Shown: positions 26,282 through 35,930, counted from the first letter of the stretch. The stretch: DNA of 64,000 nucleotides from Methylorubrum aminovorans (GCF_022179725.1 NZ_BPRC01000022.1:1-64000), one strand, 5' to 3'. Program-made: numbers and translations. The notes: a model not told the origin generated them from the letters alone.

Positions 26282-28396
26282 ATGGCCTCCGGACAACATG
26301 CCCTCTCCCTGCACGCGGAGAGAGGGAGACGCATCGGCGCGGCTCTCGCTTTCTCCGTTGCCCTCGTCGCTCTGATAGCGGGCGCACTTTGGCGCTACGC
26401 CGCCACCCTCCCGCCCCTCGACCTCACCCAGGCGAAGCTCCGCTCCACCGTCATCCTCGACCGGAAGGGCCAGTTGCTGCGCCCCTTCGCCACCGCCGAC
26501 GGGCGCTGGCGCCTGCCCGTCACCGCGGACGCGATCGATCCGCGTTACTTGGCCATGCTGAAGGCCTACGAGGACCGCCGCTTCGACAGCCATCCCGGCA
26601 TCGATCCGGCGGCGACGGCCCGCGCCGCGTGGCAGTGGCTCGCCCATCGAAGAATCGTGTCGGGCGGCTCGACCCTGTCGATGCAGGTCGCCCGCCTCGT
26701 CGAACCACGGGCCGAGCGCTCGCTTGCCGCCAAGCTCCGACAGATGGTCCGCGCGGTCGAGTTGGAGCGCACGCTCGGCAAATCGGGCGTGCTCGACCTC
26801 TACCTCGCGCTCGCCCCCTATGGCGGTCCGGTCGAGGGGGTGCGGGCGGCAAGCCTCGCCTATTTCGGCCGCGAGCCGGCCCGGCTGTCGTTCGCCGAGA
26901 GCGCGCTCCTCGTCGCCCTGCCGCAATCGCCCGAGGCGCGCCGGCCCGACCGCTTCGCCGCCAACGCCCGGCGCGCCCGCGACCGGGTGCTCGACATCGC
27001 CGCAGCGCGCGGCGTGCTGACCGCCGCCGAAGCGCAGGCTGCCAAGGCCGAGCCGGTGCCAAGCACGCGCAAGCACTTCCCGGTGCTGGCAGCCCATGCC
27101 GCCGAGCAGGCCCATGCCGCCGATCCGGAGGCACGGGTGCAGCACCTCCCCCTCGACGCCCGCCTCCAGGCGAGCCTCGAGGCGCTGGCGGCCGAGCGCG
27201 CGGCTGCCACCGGCCCCGCGCTCTCCGCCGCGATCCTCGCCCTCGACAACCGCACCGGCGCGGTCCTCGCCCATGTCGGCAGCGCCGGCTATCTCGACGT
27301 CGCCCGCGCGGGCGCGGTGGATGCTACCCAAGCGGTGCGCTCGCCGGGCTCGGCGCTGAAACCCTTCATCTACGCGCTCGCCTTCGAGAACGGGCTCGCC
27401 CATCCCGAAACGCTGCTCGACGACCGCCCGGCGCGCTTTGCCGCGAGCTACGCCCCGGAAAACTTCGACATGGGGTATCGCGGTACGGTGACGGCGCGGG
27501 TGGCGCTCCAGCAATCGCTGAACCTGCCCGCCGTCGATCTTTTGGACGCCGTCGGCGCCGCCCGCTTCGTCGCCCGGCTGCGGGGCGCGGGCGCGACGAT
27601 CCTGCTGCCGCGCGACACCGCGCCGGGCCTGCCGGTGGCGCTCGGCGGGCTCGGCATCACCCTGACCGACCTCGCCCGGCTCTATGCGGGGCTCGCCCGC
27701 GGGGGCAGCGTGCCGGCGCTCGCTCGGCGCCTCGACGGTCCGCCGGCCGCGCCCGAGCCGGAGCGGCGGGTCGCCGACCCGGTCGCAGCTTGGTACGTCG
27801 CCGACATCCTGCGCGGCGCCCCGCCGCCGGAGAACGCCCTGCCCGGCAGGATCAGCTTCAAGACTGGCACCTCCTACGGCTACCGCGACGCCTGGGCGGT
27901 AGGGTTCGATGCCCGCGTGACGATTGCTGTCTGGATCGGCCGCCCCGACGGCGCCTCGGTGCCGGGCCTCGTCGGGCGGACCCACGCCGCGCCGATCCTG
28001 TTCGACGCCTTCGCCCGGCTCGGCGGCGAGCCGGAAGCCCTCCCCCGCCCCCGCGACGCCCTCATCGTCGCGACGGCGGCCCTGCCCCCGCCGCTCCGCC
28101 ACATCCGCCGGGACGCGCCCAAGACCTTCGCGGCGACGCTCGGCGTGCCGCTCAAGATTGCCTACCCGCCGGACGGCGCCCGGGTCGATCTCGGCCTCAG
28201 TGAGGGCGCGCAGGCCCGCCTCGCCCTCAAGGCGCTCGGCGGCCAGCCGCCCCTGACCTGGATGGTCGACGGTCTGCCCGTGGCCGAGGCGATGCGCCGG
28301 CAGTCGGAATGGAGTCCGGAGGGCGCCGGTTTCGCCCGCATCTCGGTGATGGATGCGGTGGGCGCCAGCGACAGCGTGGTGGTGCGGCTGGAATAG
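26282..28396 (+). CDS. pbpC: Penicillin-binding protein 1C
   Basis: A 704-residue bifunctional class A penicillin-binding protein. After a membrane anchor (residues about 19-39) comes the GT51 glycosyltransferase domain with catalytic Glu in YEDRRFDSHPG and the motif GGSTLSMQVARL. The transpeptidase domain has SPGSALK (SxxK) and KTGTSYGYRD (KTG box). The C-terminal PBP1C domain (about 610-704) is present. E. coli encodes pbpC next to yfhM in the same way; here the genes are separated by 4 bp, so they are one transcript. Confidence 0.94.
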   Translation: MASGQHALSLHAERGRRIGAALAFSVALVALIAGALWRYAATLPPLDLTQAKLRSTVILDRKGQLLRPFATADGRWRLPVTADAIDPRYLAMLKAYEDRRFDSHPGIDPAATARAAWQWLAHRRIVSGGSTLSMQVARLVEPRAERSLAAKLRQMVRAVELERTLGKSGVLDLYLALAPYGGPVEGVRAASLAYFGREPARLSFAESALLVALPQSPEARRPDRFAANARRARDRVLDIAAARGVLTAAEAQAAKAEPVPSTRKHFPVLAAHAAEQAHAADPEARVQHLPLDARLQASLEALAAERAAATGPALSAAILALDNRTGAVLAHVGSAGYLDVARAGAVDATQAVRSPGSALKPFIYALAFENGLAHPETLLDDRPARFAASYAPENFDMGYRGTVTARVALQQSLNLPAVDLLDAVGAARFVARLRGAGATILLPRDTAPGLPVALGGLGITLTDLARLYAGLARGGSVPALARRLDGPPAAPEPERRVADPVAAWYVADILRGAPPPENALPGRISFKTGTSYGYRDAWAVGFDARVTIAVWIGRPDGASVPGLVGRTHAAPILFDAFARLGGEPEALPRPRDALIVATAALPPPLRHIRRDAPKTFAATLGVPLKIAYPPDGARVDLGLSEGAQARLALKALGGQPPLTWMVDGLPVAEAMRRQSEWSPEGAGFARISVMDAVGASDSVVVRLE

Positions 28397-28547
28397 CGCA
28401 GCGCCTGCCGCCGTGCGATGGCACACGTGACTCCCGCGCCGCAAACTTTAGCTGAAAGCGGGAGAGGCAACGTCCTCGCCCCCACCTCCTCTGCGCAGTG
28501 GGGCCCAAGTCCGGGACGGCCCGGCCCATGAACCGCATGAGGCTACC

Positions 28548-28868
28548 GTGCCCTGGATCGTTCTCGTCGTCGCCGGTTTGCTGGAGGTCGTCTGGGCCTT
28601 CACGATGAAGCAGTCGGAAGGGTTTTCCCGCTTCTGGCCCAGCGTCGTCACCCTCATTGCCATGGTGCTGAGTGTTGTCTGCCTCGCATGGTCGATGCGC
28701 AGCCTGCCGCTGGGCACCGCCTACACGATCTGGACTGGCATCGGCGCTGTCGGCGCCTTCATCGTCGGCATCGCCTTCCTCGGTGAGGCGATGAACGCGA
28801 CCCGGATCCTGGCGGCGGTGCTGATCGTCAGCGGTCTCGTGCTGATGAAGCTGTCGAGTCCAGCCTGA
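28548..28868 (+). CDS. sugE: SugE/Gdx-type SMR exporter (guanidinium family)
   Basis: A 106-residue, four-helix small multidrug resistance protein. The SugE subtype is shown by GLLEVVWAFTMKQSEGFSRF and GTAYTIWTGIGAVGAFIVGI; the key Glu is Glu13 in the first helix. Members of this subtype export guanidinium ions. Translation appears to start at GTG 28548, since no in-frame ATG precedes it. I looked for a guanidine riboswitch in the 150-bp leader and could not identify one. Confidence 0.9.
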   Translation: MPWIVLVVAGLLEVVWAFTMKQSEGFSRFWPSVVTLIAMVLSVVCLAWSMRSLPLGTAYTIWTGIGAVGAFIVGIAFLGEAMNATRILAAVLIVSGLVLMKLSSPA

Positions 28869-28877
28869 GAACGAGCA

Positions 28878-29669
28878 TCAGCCCTCGCAGCCAGGAAACA
28901 CCGCGAAGACATCCTCGCGCACGCGGGTGAGGATCTGCCGGTAGGCCGGTTCGCAGGCCATGCCGGCGGTGATGCGCCCGTACTGCGCCCCGTCGGCCAG
29001 CGCCCCGCGCTCCGGCACCAGGGCGAGCGGGCTCGCGGCGGGCGTGAGCTGCGTGCCGCGGCCGGAGAACAGGGTGGTGAGGATGCCGAACATCTCACCC
29101 TGGATCGTCGGCCGCCCGAGCACGGCGAGCCGGTACTGCCCCTGGAAGTTCGTGACGAGGTAGATCTGGCCCGACTGGTTCGGCACCGAGACAGTGCCGG
29201 ACTGGGCGAAGGGCGCATCGAGCCGCTCGGCCTCGCGGAAGACGAGTCGAGCGTTGTCGGCGTCCCAGGCGATCTCGGTGCGGTAGGCGAAGATCGCCCC
29301 CGCCTGCCCGAAGGAGGGACGCAGCGTCAGGTAGCGTCCCTCAAGAAAGGCCACCGCCTCGCGGGTGTAGGAGCCGAACTCCTCCGGTGCATGGCGCGCC
29401 TTGTCCACGCTCGCCACCGGCGGCACGGCGATTGGGACCCTCAGGGGGAGGCCGAGCGCCTCTTCCAGGCGCAAGGTGGTCGCGAGGGTAAAGGGCCGAC
29501 GGCCGGAGAGCGCCTTCTCCAGGGTCGAGATGCTGATGCGGGCCGCGTCCGCCAGCGCCTGCCGCGACATCCGGCGGCGGGCTAGCGCCTCGCGCACCGC
29601 CGCGGCGATGAGACGGCTCTGCGCATCAGGCAGCTCGGTCTCGGGAAAATCGGCCTCGATCGGCGGCAT
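28878..29669 (-). CDS. XRE-family transcriptional regulator
   Basis: A 263-residue protein. The helix-turn-helix is at residues about 28-75 (LARRRMSRQALADAARISIS and LEKALSGRRPFTLATTLRL). The following 180 residues form a ligand- or partner-binding domain without a name I recognise (segments FGSYTREAVAFLEGRYLTLR and QIYLVTNFQGQYRLAVL). It comes 50 bp after a sortase gene on the same strand and probably closes that operon, so it may control the sortase system. It meets the SugE gene tail to tail. Confidence 0.8.
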   Translation of the reverse strand: MPPIEADFPETELPDAQSRLIAAAVREALARRRMSRQALADAARISISTLEKALSGRRPFTLATTLRLEEALGLPLRVPIAVPPVASVDKARHAPEEFGSYTREAVAFLEGRYLTLRPSFGQAGAIFAYRTEIAWDADNARLVFREAERLDAPFAQSGTVSVPNQSGQIYLVTNFQGQYRLAVLGRPTIQGEMFGILTTLFSGRGTQLTPAASPLALVPERGALADGAQYGRITAGMACEPAYRQILTRVREDVFAVFPGCEG

Positions 29670-29719
29670 GATGCGGGTTCCGGACGGATCCGCACAGAAC
29701 CGCACCGAGGCGGGAACCG

Positions 29720-30355
29720 TCAAGGTTCGGCGACCGCCTCCACCAGCAATCGTTCCGGTCCGGGCTTCACCGCATCGAGCGGCCAGCAGGTGGCGAGCAC
29801 GAGGCGGCGGCCTGGCGCGTCGGGGTCGAGGCCGGAGGCGTCCCAGCGCACGACCCGCCGGCCGATGACGCGGAACCGCACGGTTCGCCCATCGCGGCGC
29901 ACGACCTCGATCGGATCGCCCGCGGCAAGCTGGCCGAGGCTGCGGAACTGCGTGTCGCGGTGGGCGGCATAGACCGCAATGCCGGGCTCGCCCGCCTCCG
30001 GCGTGCCTTCGACATGGCCGGGCCCAAAGGCCAGCGCCTGCCCGCTCGATCCGGCGAGCGCCACGTAGCGCTCGTTCAGGCCCGGAAAGACGATGCGGGC
30101 GACCGGTACCGTGTCGGCCCAGGGCCAGGGGCGCTGGCCCATCCCCTCGGCGAGGCTCCGGGCGAAGGCGCGCTCCAGAAGCACCTGCGCCAGGGCAGCC
30201 TTGGCCGGGATCCAGGCGGCCTGCGCGAGCAGGACGAGGCCCGCCGCGACGAGCAGGAGGGCCGGCCAAGGGGCTGGCCAAGGGGCCGGCGAGGTTCTGA
30301 CGCCCCACCGGCCGGGACGCCACGCGACGGCGTCCCGCTTCGCGATCGCGCTCAT
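29720..30355 (-). CDS. Class GN (proteobacterial) sortase
   Basis: A 211-residue membrane-anchored cysteine transpeptidase. One transmembrane segment (about residues 31-48) precedes the sortase barrel. The catalytic residues are His132 (VYAAHRDTQF), Cys190 (VLATCWPLD) and Arg202 (PERLLVEAV). Its start overlaps the stop of its target protein gene in an ATGA arrangement. In Gram-negative bacteria such sortases act on a single dedicated substrate. Cleavage should occur at the LPQTA motif of the upstream gene. Confidence 0.9.
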   Translation of the reverse strand: MSAIAKRDAVAWRPGRWGVRTSPAPWPAPWPALLLVAAGLVLLAQAAWIPAKAALAQVLLERAFARSLAEGMGQRPWPWADTVPVARIVFPGLNERYVALAGSSGQALAFGPGHVEGTPEAGEPGIAVYAAHRDTQFRSLGQLAAGDPIEVVRRDGRTVRFRVIGRRVVRWDASGLDPDAPGRRLVLATCWPLDAVKPGPERLLVEAVAEP

Positions 30356-32523
30356 GCCGCGGCCCGGCGGCGGAGGAACAGGCCCAGGCCGAGCGCCAGC
30401 AGCAGGCCGCCGAGCCAGGCGCGGATCTCGAAATCCGTGGCGGTCTGCGGCAGCGCGACCGGCTGGGCGGCGGCGAGTTGGGGAGCCGGGGCGCTCGCGC
30501 GGCGCTGGCGCGGCGGTGGGGCAAGCGGCTGCGCCGCGCCCTCGCCGAACAGGCTCGCGAAATCCCATCCGGCCGGCAGGTTGAGCGGCAGCTCGGTGCT
30601 GACGAGGCGCGCGCCCTCGGGCCGGCGCGGGGTGGCGTCCACCGCCACCAGCGAGGTCAGGCGGGTGGTGAGCCCGTGGTCGAGGGCGAGCTGCAGGATC
30701 GCGGCATCGGCGGCGTCGGGCGAGAGCCGGCCGGTCAGGCGCGCCGTCTCGGCCTCGGCGATCTTCGCCCGCGCCCAGAGCTTGCCGATGCCGGTACCGG
30801 CCTGCGCCGCGTCGAGCGACAACACCGCCTGCCAGGGCTCTCCACCGATCCGCCCGGCGAGGGTGAGCGTCCCGCGCGCCTGTGCCATCCGGGCCGGCAG
30901 GGTGAGCGGCTCGCCGCGATAGAGGTCGGGCAGGCGGGCGGGGGTGGCGTCGACGCCGGGCTCGGAGAAGGTCGCAGTCAGGTCGGTGACGGCGGGGTTC
31001 TCCAGCTTCATCAGCAGGGCGCGCATCCGCTCGGTCACCTGATCGGGCGTGCCGATCTGGGTGAAGCTGCCCTGCCCGAGTTCGGCGGCGTGGCTCATCA
31101 GGTAGCCGTTCGGGGCCGAGCCGATGCCGACCATGAACAGCCGCGAGCGCCCGCGCTCCGCCGCGATGGCGGAAAAGATCTGCGCCTCGTTGCCGATGGC
31201 GCCATCAGTGAGAAACACGACCTGCCGCAGGCGGCCGGTCTCGCCGGGCGCCGCGTCCCGCAGCGCGGCGCGCAAAGGCGCCAGCATCTCGGTGCCACCG
31301 CTCGCCTCCAGGCTGGCGACGAAGCGCTTCGCCCGGTCGAGATGGGTCTCGTCGGCGGGGACAAGGTCGGGGAACAGCGTGTCGAAGCTGTCGTCGAAGC
31401 GGATCACGTTGAAGCGGTCGCCCGCGCGCAGCCGGTCGAGACCGATCAGCAGGCTCGCCTTGGCCTGGCGCATCGAGGCGCCGCCCATGGAGCCGGAATT
31501 GTCGATCACGAACACCACGTCGCGTGGCACGGAGGCGGCCGGGCTTGCCGCCGCCGGCGGAGTCACCACGGCGAGCACCGCCTCGCCCCCCGCAACCTGC
31601 TCGCGGAACAGGCCGAGAGCGGGGGCCTCGCCGGGGGCAGCGGTCCAAGTCAACTCGAAATCGCGGTCGGCCGCGGTGGCGCCGTCGACGAGCGTGATCC
31701 GGCGCTCGGCCTCCGACAGCTCCTCGACGCGGATCGCGTGGGTGGCGCTGCGCACCTGGCCCAGCGGGAAGCCGGCCTTGAGATCGATGGTGAGCTTCAG
31801 CGGGTTGACCGGCGTGTGGCGGGCCGGATCGAGCACCGGCGCCGCGATCTTGTCGCGGTCGGGGACGGGATCGGCGGCGGGGACGCCCTCCGCGACGGAC
31901 CTCACCGCCGTCGGAGCGGGGTTGTAGCGCGGGGCGGCGACGGTCGGCAGGCGCAGGGCGTAGGTGCCGGCGGAAGACCGCACCGGTTGCTGGTACTCGA
32001 TCTGCACCAGAACCGTCTCGCCGGGACCGATATTGGCGACCGCGTTGGTGAACAGGTTGGGCCGCTGCTGCTCGGTGAGCGCGGCAGCCTTGCCCTCGGC
32101 CTTCGCCGCCTCGTAGGCGCGCCGCGCCGCCTCGCGCTCGCGGATCTCGGCGACGATCACCCGGTCGCCGACCACGAGCTTCATCGTATCGACCGCCGCA
32201 TCCTCCGGAAGCGGGAACAGGTAGGTGCCCTCGACCCATTCGGCGGTGGTGTTGCGGAAGGCCTGGGTGATCGTCGCCCGCGCGGTGGGGCCGCTGACAG
32301 TGATCGCGGCATCCGCTCTGAGGCGGGGCGCCTCGACCGGCGCGCCACCCTCGGAGCGCAGCAGCAGCGTGCCGCTGCCGTCCCCCGCACGAGCCGGTGC
32401 GATGCCGGCAACGAGGGCGAGCAGGAGGGCGATCAGCGGGCCGAGCAGCAGGTTGCGCGTCAGGCCCGGCGCCGGGCGCGCGAGCGGCGTCGGATGATGC
32501 GGGGACAGGGGGATCGGGAGCAT
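30352..32523 (-). CDS. Sortase target: VIT/vWA-domain protein
   Basis: A 723-residue exported protein. A signal segment (LLGPLIALLLALVAGIAPARA) is followed by a VIT domain (about 55-190) and a von Willebrand A domain (about 330-500) with the metal-ion site DNSGSMG. The extreme C-terminus is a sorting signal: LPQTATDFE (about 691), a hydrophobic helix and RRRAAA. ATG 32523 has an ideal GGAGG; an upstream ATG lacks one. Family models call this the proteobacterial sortase target protein. Biological role unknown; adhesion or surface assembly is likely. Confidence 0.9.
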   Translation of the reverse strand: MLPIPLSPHHPTPLARPAPGLTRNLLLGPLIALLLALVAGIAPARAGDGSGTLLLRSEGGAPVEAPRLRADAAITVSGPTARATITQAFRNTTAEWVEGTYLFPLPEDAAVDTMKLVVGDRVIVAEIREREAARRAYEAAKAEGKAAALTEQQRPNLFTNAVANIGPGETVLVQIEYQQPVRSSAGTYALRLPTVAAPRYNPAPTAVRSVAEGVPAADPVPDRDKIAAPVLDPARHTPVNPLKLTIDLKAGFPLGQVRSATHAIRVEELSEAERRITLVDGATAADRDFELTWTAAPGEAPALGLFREQVAGGEAVLAVVTPPAAASPAASVPRDVVFVIDNSGSMGGASMRQAKASLLIGLDRLRAGDRFNVIRFDDSFDTLFPDLVPADETHLDRAKRFVASLEASGGTEMLAPLRAALRDAAPGETGRLRQVVFLTDGAIGNEAQIFSAIAAERGRSRLFMVGIGSAPNGYLMSHAAELGQGSFTQIGTPDQVTERMRALLMKLENPAVTDLTATFSEPGVDATPARLPDLYRGEPLTLPARMAQARGTLTLAGRIGGEPWQAVLSLDAAQAGTGIGKLWARAKIAEAETARLTGRLSPDAADAAILQLALDHGLTTRLTSLVAVDATPRRPEGARLVSTELPLNLPAGWDFASLFGEGAAQPLAPPPRQRRASAPAPQLAAAQPVALPQTATDFEIRAWLGGLLLALGLGLFLRRRAAA

Positions 32524-32768
32524 GGGAGCCTCCATCGGCGGATGCCGGCCGGGCGGCCGGTTCCTGCCAAGGCTCCTCCAGTGACGGCCGCGCCGCCACG
32601 GGACGCTTTGCCCAGCTTCGGCCCCGCCCCGCACCAGGCTTGCGACCGATGTCCGGAAAGCGGCGCAGTTCGCCGCCTCAGGTGACGCTTCGTCCGGATC
32701 GGTGCGGGAACCGGGCGCGGCGTCGCGGCCCGCTGTTCGGCGCGCGGGAACCGCCTACATCGGGGCCC

Positions 32769-33377
32769 ATGTCACGCCTCTCCGAGCCCTCCACCCGCAT
32801 CGTCTGCATCCGCCACGGCGAATCGACCTTCAACGCGCATCACGAGGCGACGGGGCGCGATCCCGGCCATATCGATGCCCGCCTGTCCGAGCGCGGCCAC
32901 GATCAGGTCGCGGCGGCCCGCAAGCGGCTCAGCGACATTCCCTTCGAACTCGTCGTCACCTCACCGCTGACCCGGGCGCTCCAGACCACCGCCGGGATTT
33001 TTTCCGACCACCCGGCCCGGCCCGATGTGCTGGTCGAGGTGCTGCACCGGGAATGCCAGGAGAGCAGTTGCGACATCGGCCGGGCCGCCTCGGTGCTGGC
33101 GCGGGAATTTCCGGCCTTCCGGGTCGATCACCTGCCCGAGACATGGTGGTACGCGGACGGAGAGGCCGGGCCCGAGGGTTGGCACGTCGAGCCGCGAACC
33201 CTGTTCGACCAGCGGGTCTCGGGGTTTCGCGATTGGCTGCGGGCGCGGCCGGAGCGGACCATCGCGGTCGTCGGCCACTGCACCTTCTTCTACCACCTGA
33301 CCGGGCGCTGGCTCGCCAACTGCGAGTCGCTCGACGTCGATCTCGCGGACGAACCGCTCCCGCGCGCCTACGGCTGA
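32769..33377 (+). CDS. Histidine phosphatase family protein
   Basis: A 202-residue phosphoglycerate-mutase-like enzyme. The catalytic motif RHGESTFN (residues 15-22) and the second histidine in AVVGHCTFFYHL define the branch 1 fold; SPLTRALQT is the usual second basic/phosphate-binding motif. Similar plant and bacterial enzymes act on sugar phosphates or small phosphoesters; the real substrate is unknown. It stands alone between divergent or unrelated genes. Confidence 0.88.
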   Translation: MSRLSEPSTRIVCIRHGESTFNAHHEATGRDPGHIDARLSERGHDQVAAARKRLSDIPFELVVTSPLTRALQTTAGIFSDHPARPDVLVEVLHRECQESSCDIGRAASVLAREFPAFRVDHLPETWWYADGEAGPEGWHVEPRTLFDQRVSGFRDWLRARPERTIAVVGHCTFFYHLTGRWLANCESLDVDLADEPLPRAYG

Positions 33378-33464
33378 TACGGTCTCCGCTTGATCAGTGC
33401 GGGGAGCGTATCAGCAAGCCGGCGCGGCGCTTGAGCGATACTCAAATCTGCCATCCCGAAGGGA

Positions 33465-34196
33465 TCAAACGGATTTGGTATGAGTCCGGGCCGCTTCGAG
33501 GCGGTCGCGGGCGGAGACGAGATCGATCGCAGGCGCCTGCCGGCCGATGCCGAGCGCGCCGTCGAGGATCGTCAGCGCGATCCGCCATGTTCCCTCCGTG
33601 AAGGGAGCGGCGCCCTCCGCCACCTCGGCGGCGCTGCGCGGATCGGTGAAGGCGCGCAGGGCCGCCGTAGCGGTGCGCGCGGCGGCGGCGGCGCGGGCAC
33701 CCGCGATCCAGGCGTGGCGGCCGGCGGCGGCGTAGGCGAGCGTGCCGCCCTGCATCTCTGCGGCGCGCAGCGCGACCATGGCCGATTGCGCGTCGGAGGC
33801 CGTCTCGCAGCGGGCGGCGAGCGCCGGCAGGCCGGCCGCGTCGAGGAGCGGGGGCAGGATGCGGCGGGCACTCTCGAGCGCGAGGAAGGCGGTGCGGGCG
33901 GCCTCGATCGCGGGCGCATCCGCTGAGCCGGAGAGCCGCAGCACGAAGGCCATCAACCCCTGACGCTCGGCTTCCGGCATGGCATCGTTGAGTCCGAGTG
34001 CGTAGGCCGCGAGCGGACGCGAGAAGCAGGGCGGGCAATCCTCGGTGGCCGTGATCGCCCGGTAGGGCAGCCCCGCCGCGACCATCGCCGCCTCGTTGAT
34101 GCAGGTGCCGCCGTCCGGACCGGGGAAGCTGTGCGACCCCTTCAAGAGCCGCCAGTTGAGGATGGGCGCGAAGGCGTCGAGGGCGTGGTCGCTCAA
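33465..34196 (-). CDS. Conserved hypothetical protein
   Basis: About 243 residues with no named family. The N-terminal third is distinctive (LNWRLLKGSHSFPGPDGGTC, INEAAMVAAGLPYRAIT, DCPPCFSRPLAAYALGLND), a pattern I associate with uncharacterised alphaproteobacterial proteins. The remainder is Ala-rich helix. No ATG fits the conserved N-terminus, so TTG 34196, with GAGGAG eight bases upstream, is proposed as the start. It follows the NicO transporter by 64 bp, which may mean co-transcription only. Confidence 0.6.
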   Translation of the reverse strand: MSDHALDAFAPILNWRLLKGSHSFPGPDGGTCINEAAMVAAGLPYRAITATEDCPPCFSRPLAAYALGLNDAMPEAERQGLMAFVLRLSGSADAPAIEAARTAFLALESARRILPPLLDAAGLPALAARCETASDAQSAMVALRAAEMQGGTLAYAAAGRHAWIAGARAAAAARTATAALRAFTDPRSAAEVAEGAAPFTEGTWRIALTILDGALGIGRQAPAIDLVSARDRLEAARTHTKSV

Positions 34197-34260
34197 GCAG
34201 GGCTCCTCCCGATCCGGAGGGGAAGCTTGCACGGCTTCACGGGGCTTGGCGAGGGGGCGT

Positions 34261-35274
34261 TTAGCCACCCAAGCCCGTGGCCAGTCCGGAGAGCATCGCG
34301 ACCCCGAGCACCAAGACGAAGGCCCCTGCCAACAGTTCGAGCCCGCCCACCGCGACGGCCCCGGTCTGCCCACGTCCGCCCGCGAGGCGCAGCGCCAGCG
34401 CCTTGGCGAAGACGGCGAGACTTGCCAGCGCGCCGGTCGTCAGCGCGGTGCCGAGCGCCATGGCGAAGGTCGCGGCGATGCCGGCGGCGAGCATCCCCTG
34501 CGCGGCGCAGAACACGAGGATCAGCACCGCCCCGGCGCAGGGGCGCGAGCCCGCGGCGAGGACGACGCCCGCCCGCTCACGCCAGCCGCCGAGCCGGTCG
34601 AGGGCGGCGGCATCCGTCAGGTGCGCATGGCCGCAGCCGGGTCCGCAGGCCTCGGCCGGGGTATCACTGACGAGACCGGCGAGCCGCCCGGCCTTGCGCC
34701 ACGTCACCGCGGCGCCGAGCGCCGCCACGAGGGCGAAGCTCACGGTCTCGATCAGCGTGCCGGCCCGCGTCATCCCCGAAGCGGTCGCCTTGAGGATGAA
34801 GACGCCGACCCCCACGATGGTGATGGCCACGAGAGCCTGAAGCAGGGCCGCGGCGGCGCTCAGGGCGAAGCCGCGCCGGAGCGTGCGCTCGCCCGCCACG
34901 ATATAGCCGGCGATCACCGCCTTGCCGTGGCCGGGTCCGGCGGCGTGGAACACGCCGTAGGCGAAGCCCATCACCACGAGCGGCGTCCAGGGGCCGCCGG
35001 CCTTCAGGGCCGTCACGGCGGCGCGGAGATGGCTCGAAAAGTTGGATTGCACCGCGAGCAGCCAGCCGCCGAGCCCGGTTGCAGTCGGAGCCGCCTCGCG
35101 AAAGCCAATGCCAAAGGGCGAGCGCGGCGGCGGGGCGGCCACGGGCCCGAGCGCCGCGGCGACGGCGGCGAGGAGGCCGGCGGCGGCCAGCACCGCCACG
35201 GCGGCGAGCGCCAGCCCGAGCGGCCATCGACTGCCCGTTGCGCCTCCGGGGCGCAGGGCGGCGGTCAGGGACAT
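34261..35274 (-). CDS. NicO/RcnA-type nickel-cobalt transporter
   Basis: A 337-residue inner-membrane protein with six or more hydrophobic segments. The NicO signature is HAAGPGHGKAVIAGYIVAGE (about residues 128-147), followed by SRPCAGAVLILVFCAAQGML with its conserved cysteine. A His/Cys loop (EACGPGCGHAHL) may bind metal. The DUF1007 gene directly upstream overlaps its start by 10 bp. Members export or import Ni2+ and Co2+; the DUF1007 partner is common in the export type. Confidence 0.88.
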   Translation of the reverse strand: MSLTAALRPGGATGSRWPLGLALAAVAVLAAAGLLAAVAAALGPVAAPPPRSPFGIGFREAAPTATGLGGWLLAVQSNFSSHLRAAVTALKAGGPWTPLVVMGFAYGVFHAAGPGHGKAVIAGYIVAGERTLRRGFALSAAAALLQALVAITIVGVGVFILKATASGMTRAGTLIETVSFALVAALGAAVTWRKAGRLAGLVSDTPAEACGPGCGHAHLTDAAALDRLGGWRERAGVVLAAGSRPCAGAVLILVFCAAQGMLAAGIAATFAMALGTALTTGALASLAVFAKALALRLAGGRGQTGAVAVGGLELLAGAFVLVLGVAMLSGLATGLGG

Positions 35275-35930
35275 GCGACGATGGCCCGGTTGGCGAATTG
35301 CTCGCCGTAATTCGAGGCGGTGGTGAGCGCCTCGAACATCGCCTCCGTCATCGACTGGCCGGCGGACGCGACCGCGGACTCGGCGTTCTTGGCCCGCGTC
35401 ACCGTCATGCTGCAACCGGGGGCGGCGCCGGCCAGGCGCACCGCATCGGCTCCCTCGGCAAGGCTGAAGGCGATGAAGTAGGTCGGATCGTAGACTTCGA
35501 CCGCCGCGACGCCCCTGCCCTGGGCAACGGGGGTCTTGAGCGGCAGCAGGAAGCTGAGGGTGAGCTTGCCGCCCTCCATCGCCATCCGCGCCTCCTGCGG
35601 CTCGGCGAAGGCCTGCTCCTTGCCCGCCACCTTGAGCTTGGTGAAGTAGGCGAACTCGGCGAGATTGGCCGCTTGCTCCTTGGCCGAGCCCTGAAGCTCC
35701 TCGGGCGAGAGCGTGCCGTCGCCGTTGGCGTCAAGCCCTTGCGTTAGGAAGGCGGTGTATTCAGGGTCGAAGGTCCAGGCATGGCGGATACCGGTGACAC
35801 GGCCCGCCTCGTAAGCGAGCTCGGCCTTAGCCGTGATCCAGACATGAGGGTGGGCGAGGGCCGGCGCCACGGCGGCGAGGCCGAGCGCGGCGGCAAGAGC
35901 GAGACGTCTGAGGAGGGCGGCGATCGGCAT
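35265..35930 (-). CDS. DUF1007-family periplasmic protein
   Basis: A 221-residue secreted protein. The signal peptide ends VAPALA, and the mature form begins HPHVWITAKAELAYE, the DUF1007 hallmark and a likely metal site. An EF-hand-like DANGDGTLSPEEL (about 67-79) suggests calcium binding. It overlaps the following NicO transporter by 10 bp, so it probably works with that transporter in nickel/cobalt handling. The start ATG 35930 follows a REP-bearing upstream region. Confidence 0.85.
   Translation of the reverse strand: MPIAALLRRLALAAALGLAAVAPALAHPHVWITAKAELAYEAGRVTGIRHAWTFDPEYTAFLTQGLDANGDGTLSPEELQGSAKEQAANLAEFAYFTKLKVAGKEQAFAEPQEARMAMEGGKLTLSFLLPLKTPVAQGRGVAAVEVYDPTYFIAFSLAEGADAVRLAGAAPGCSMTVTRAKNAESAVASAGQSMTEAMFEALTTASNYGEQFANRAIVACP

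Noticed and set aside
21109..28444. Long antisense frames opposite the macroglobulin and PBP1C genes (including 21109-22806, 23242-25440, 25838-28444)
   Set aside because: They mirror G/C third-position bias of the real genes and have no recognisable domains.
28397..28547. Possible guanidine riboswitch upstream of sugE
   Set aside because: Only a short AAAGCGGGAGA-like stretch is present; the conserved 5' stem and other core elements of ykkC-type RNAs are not found.
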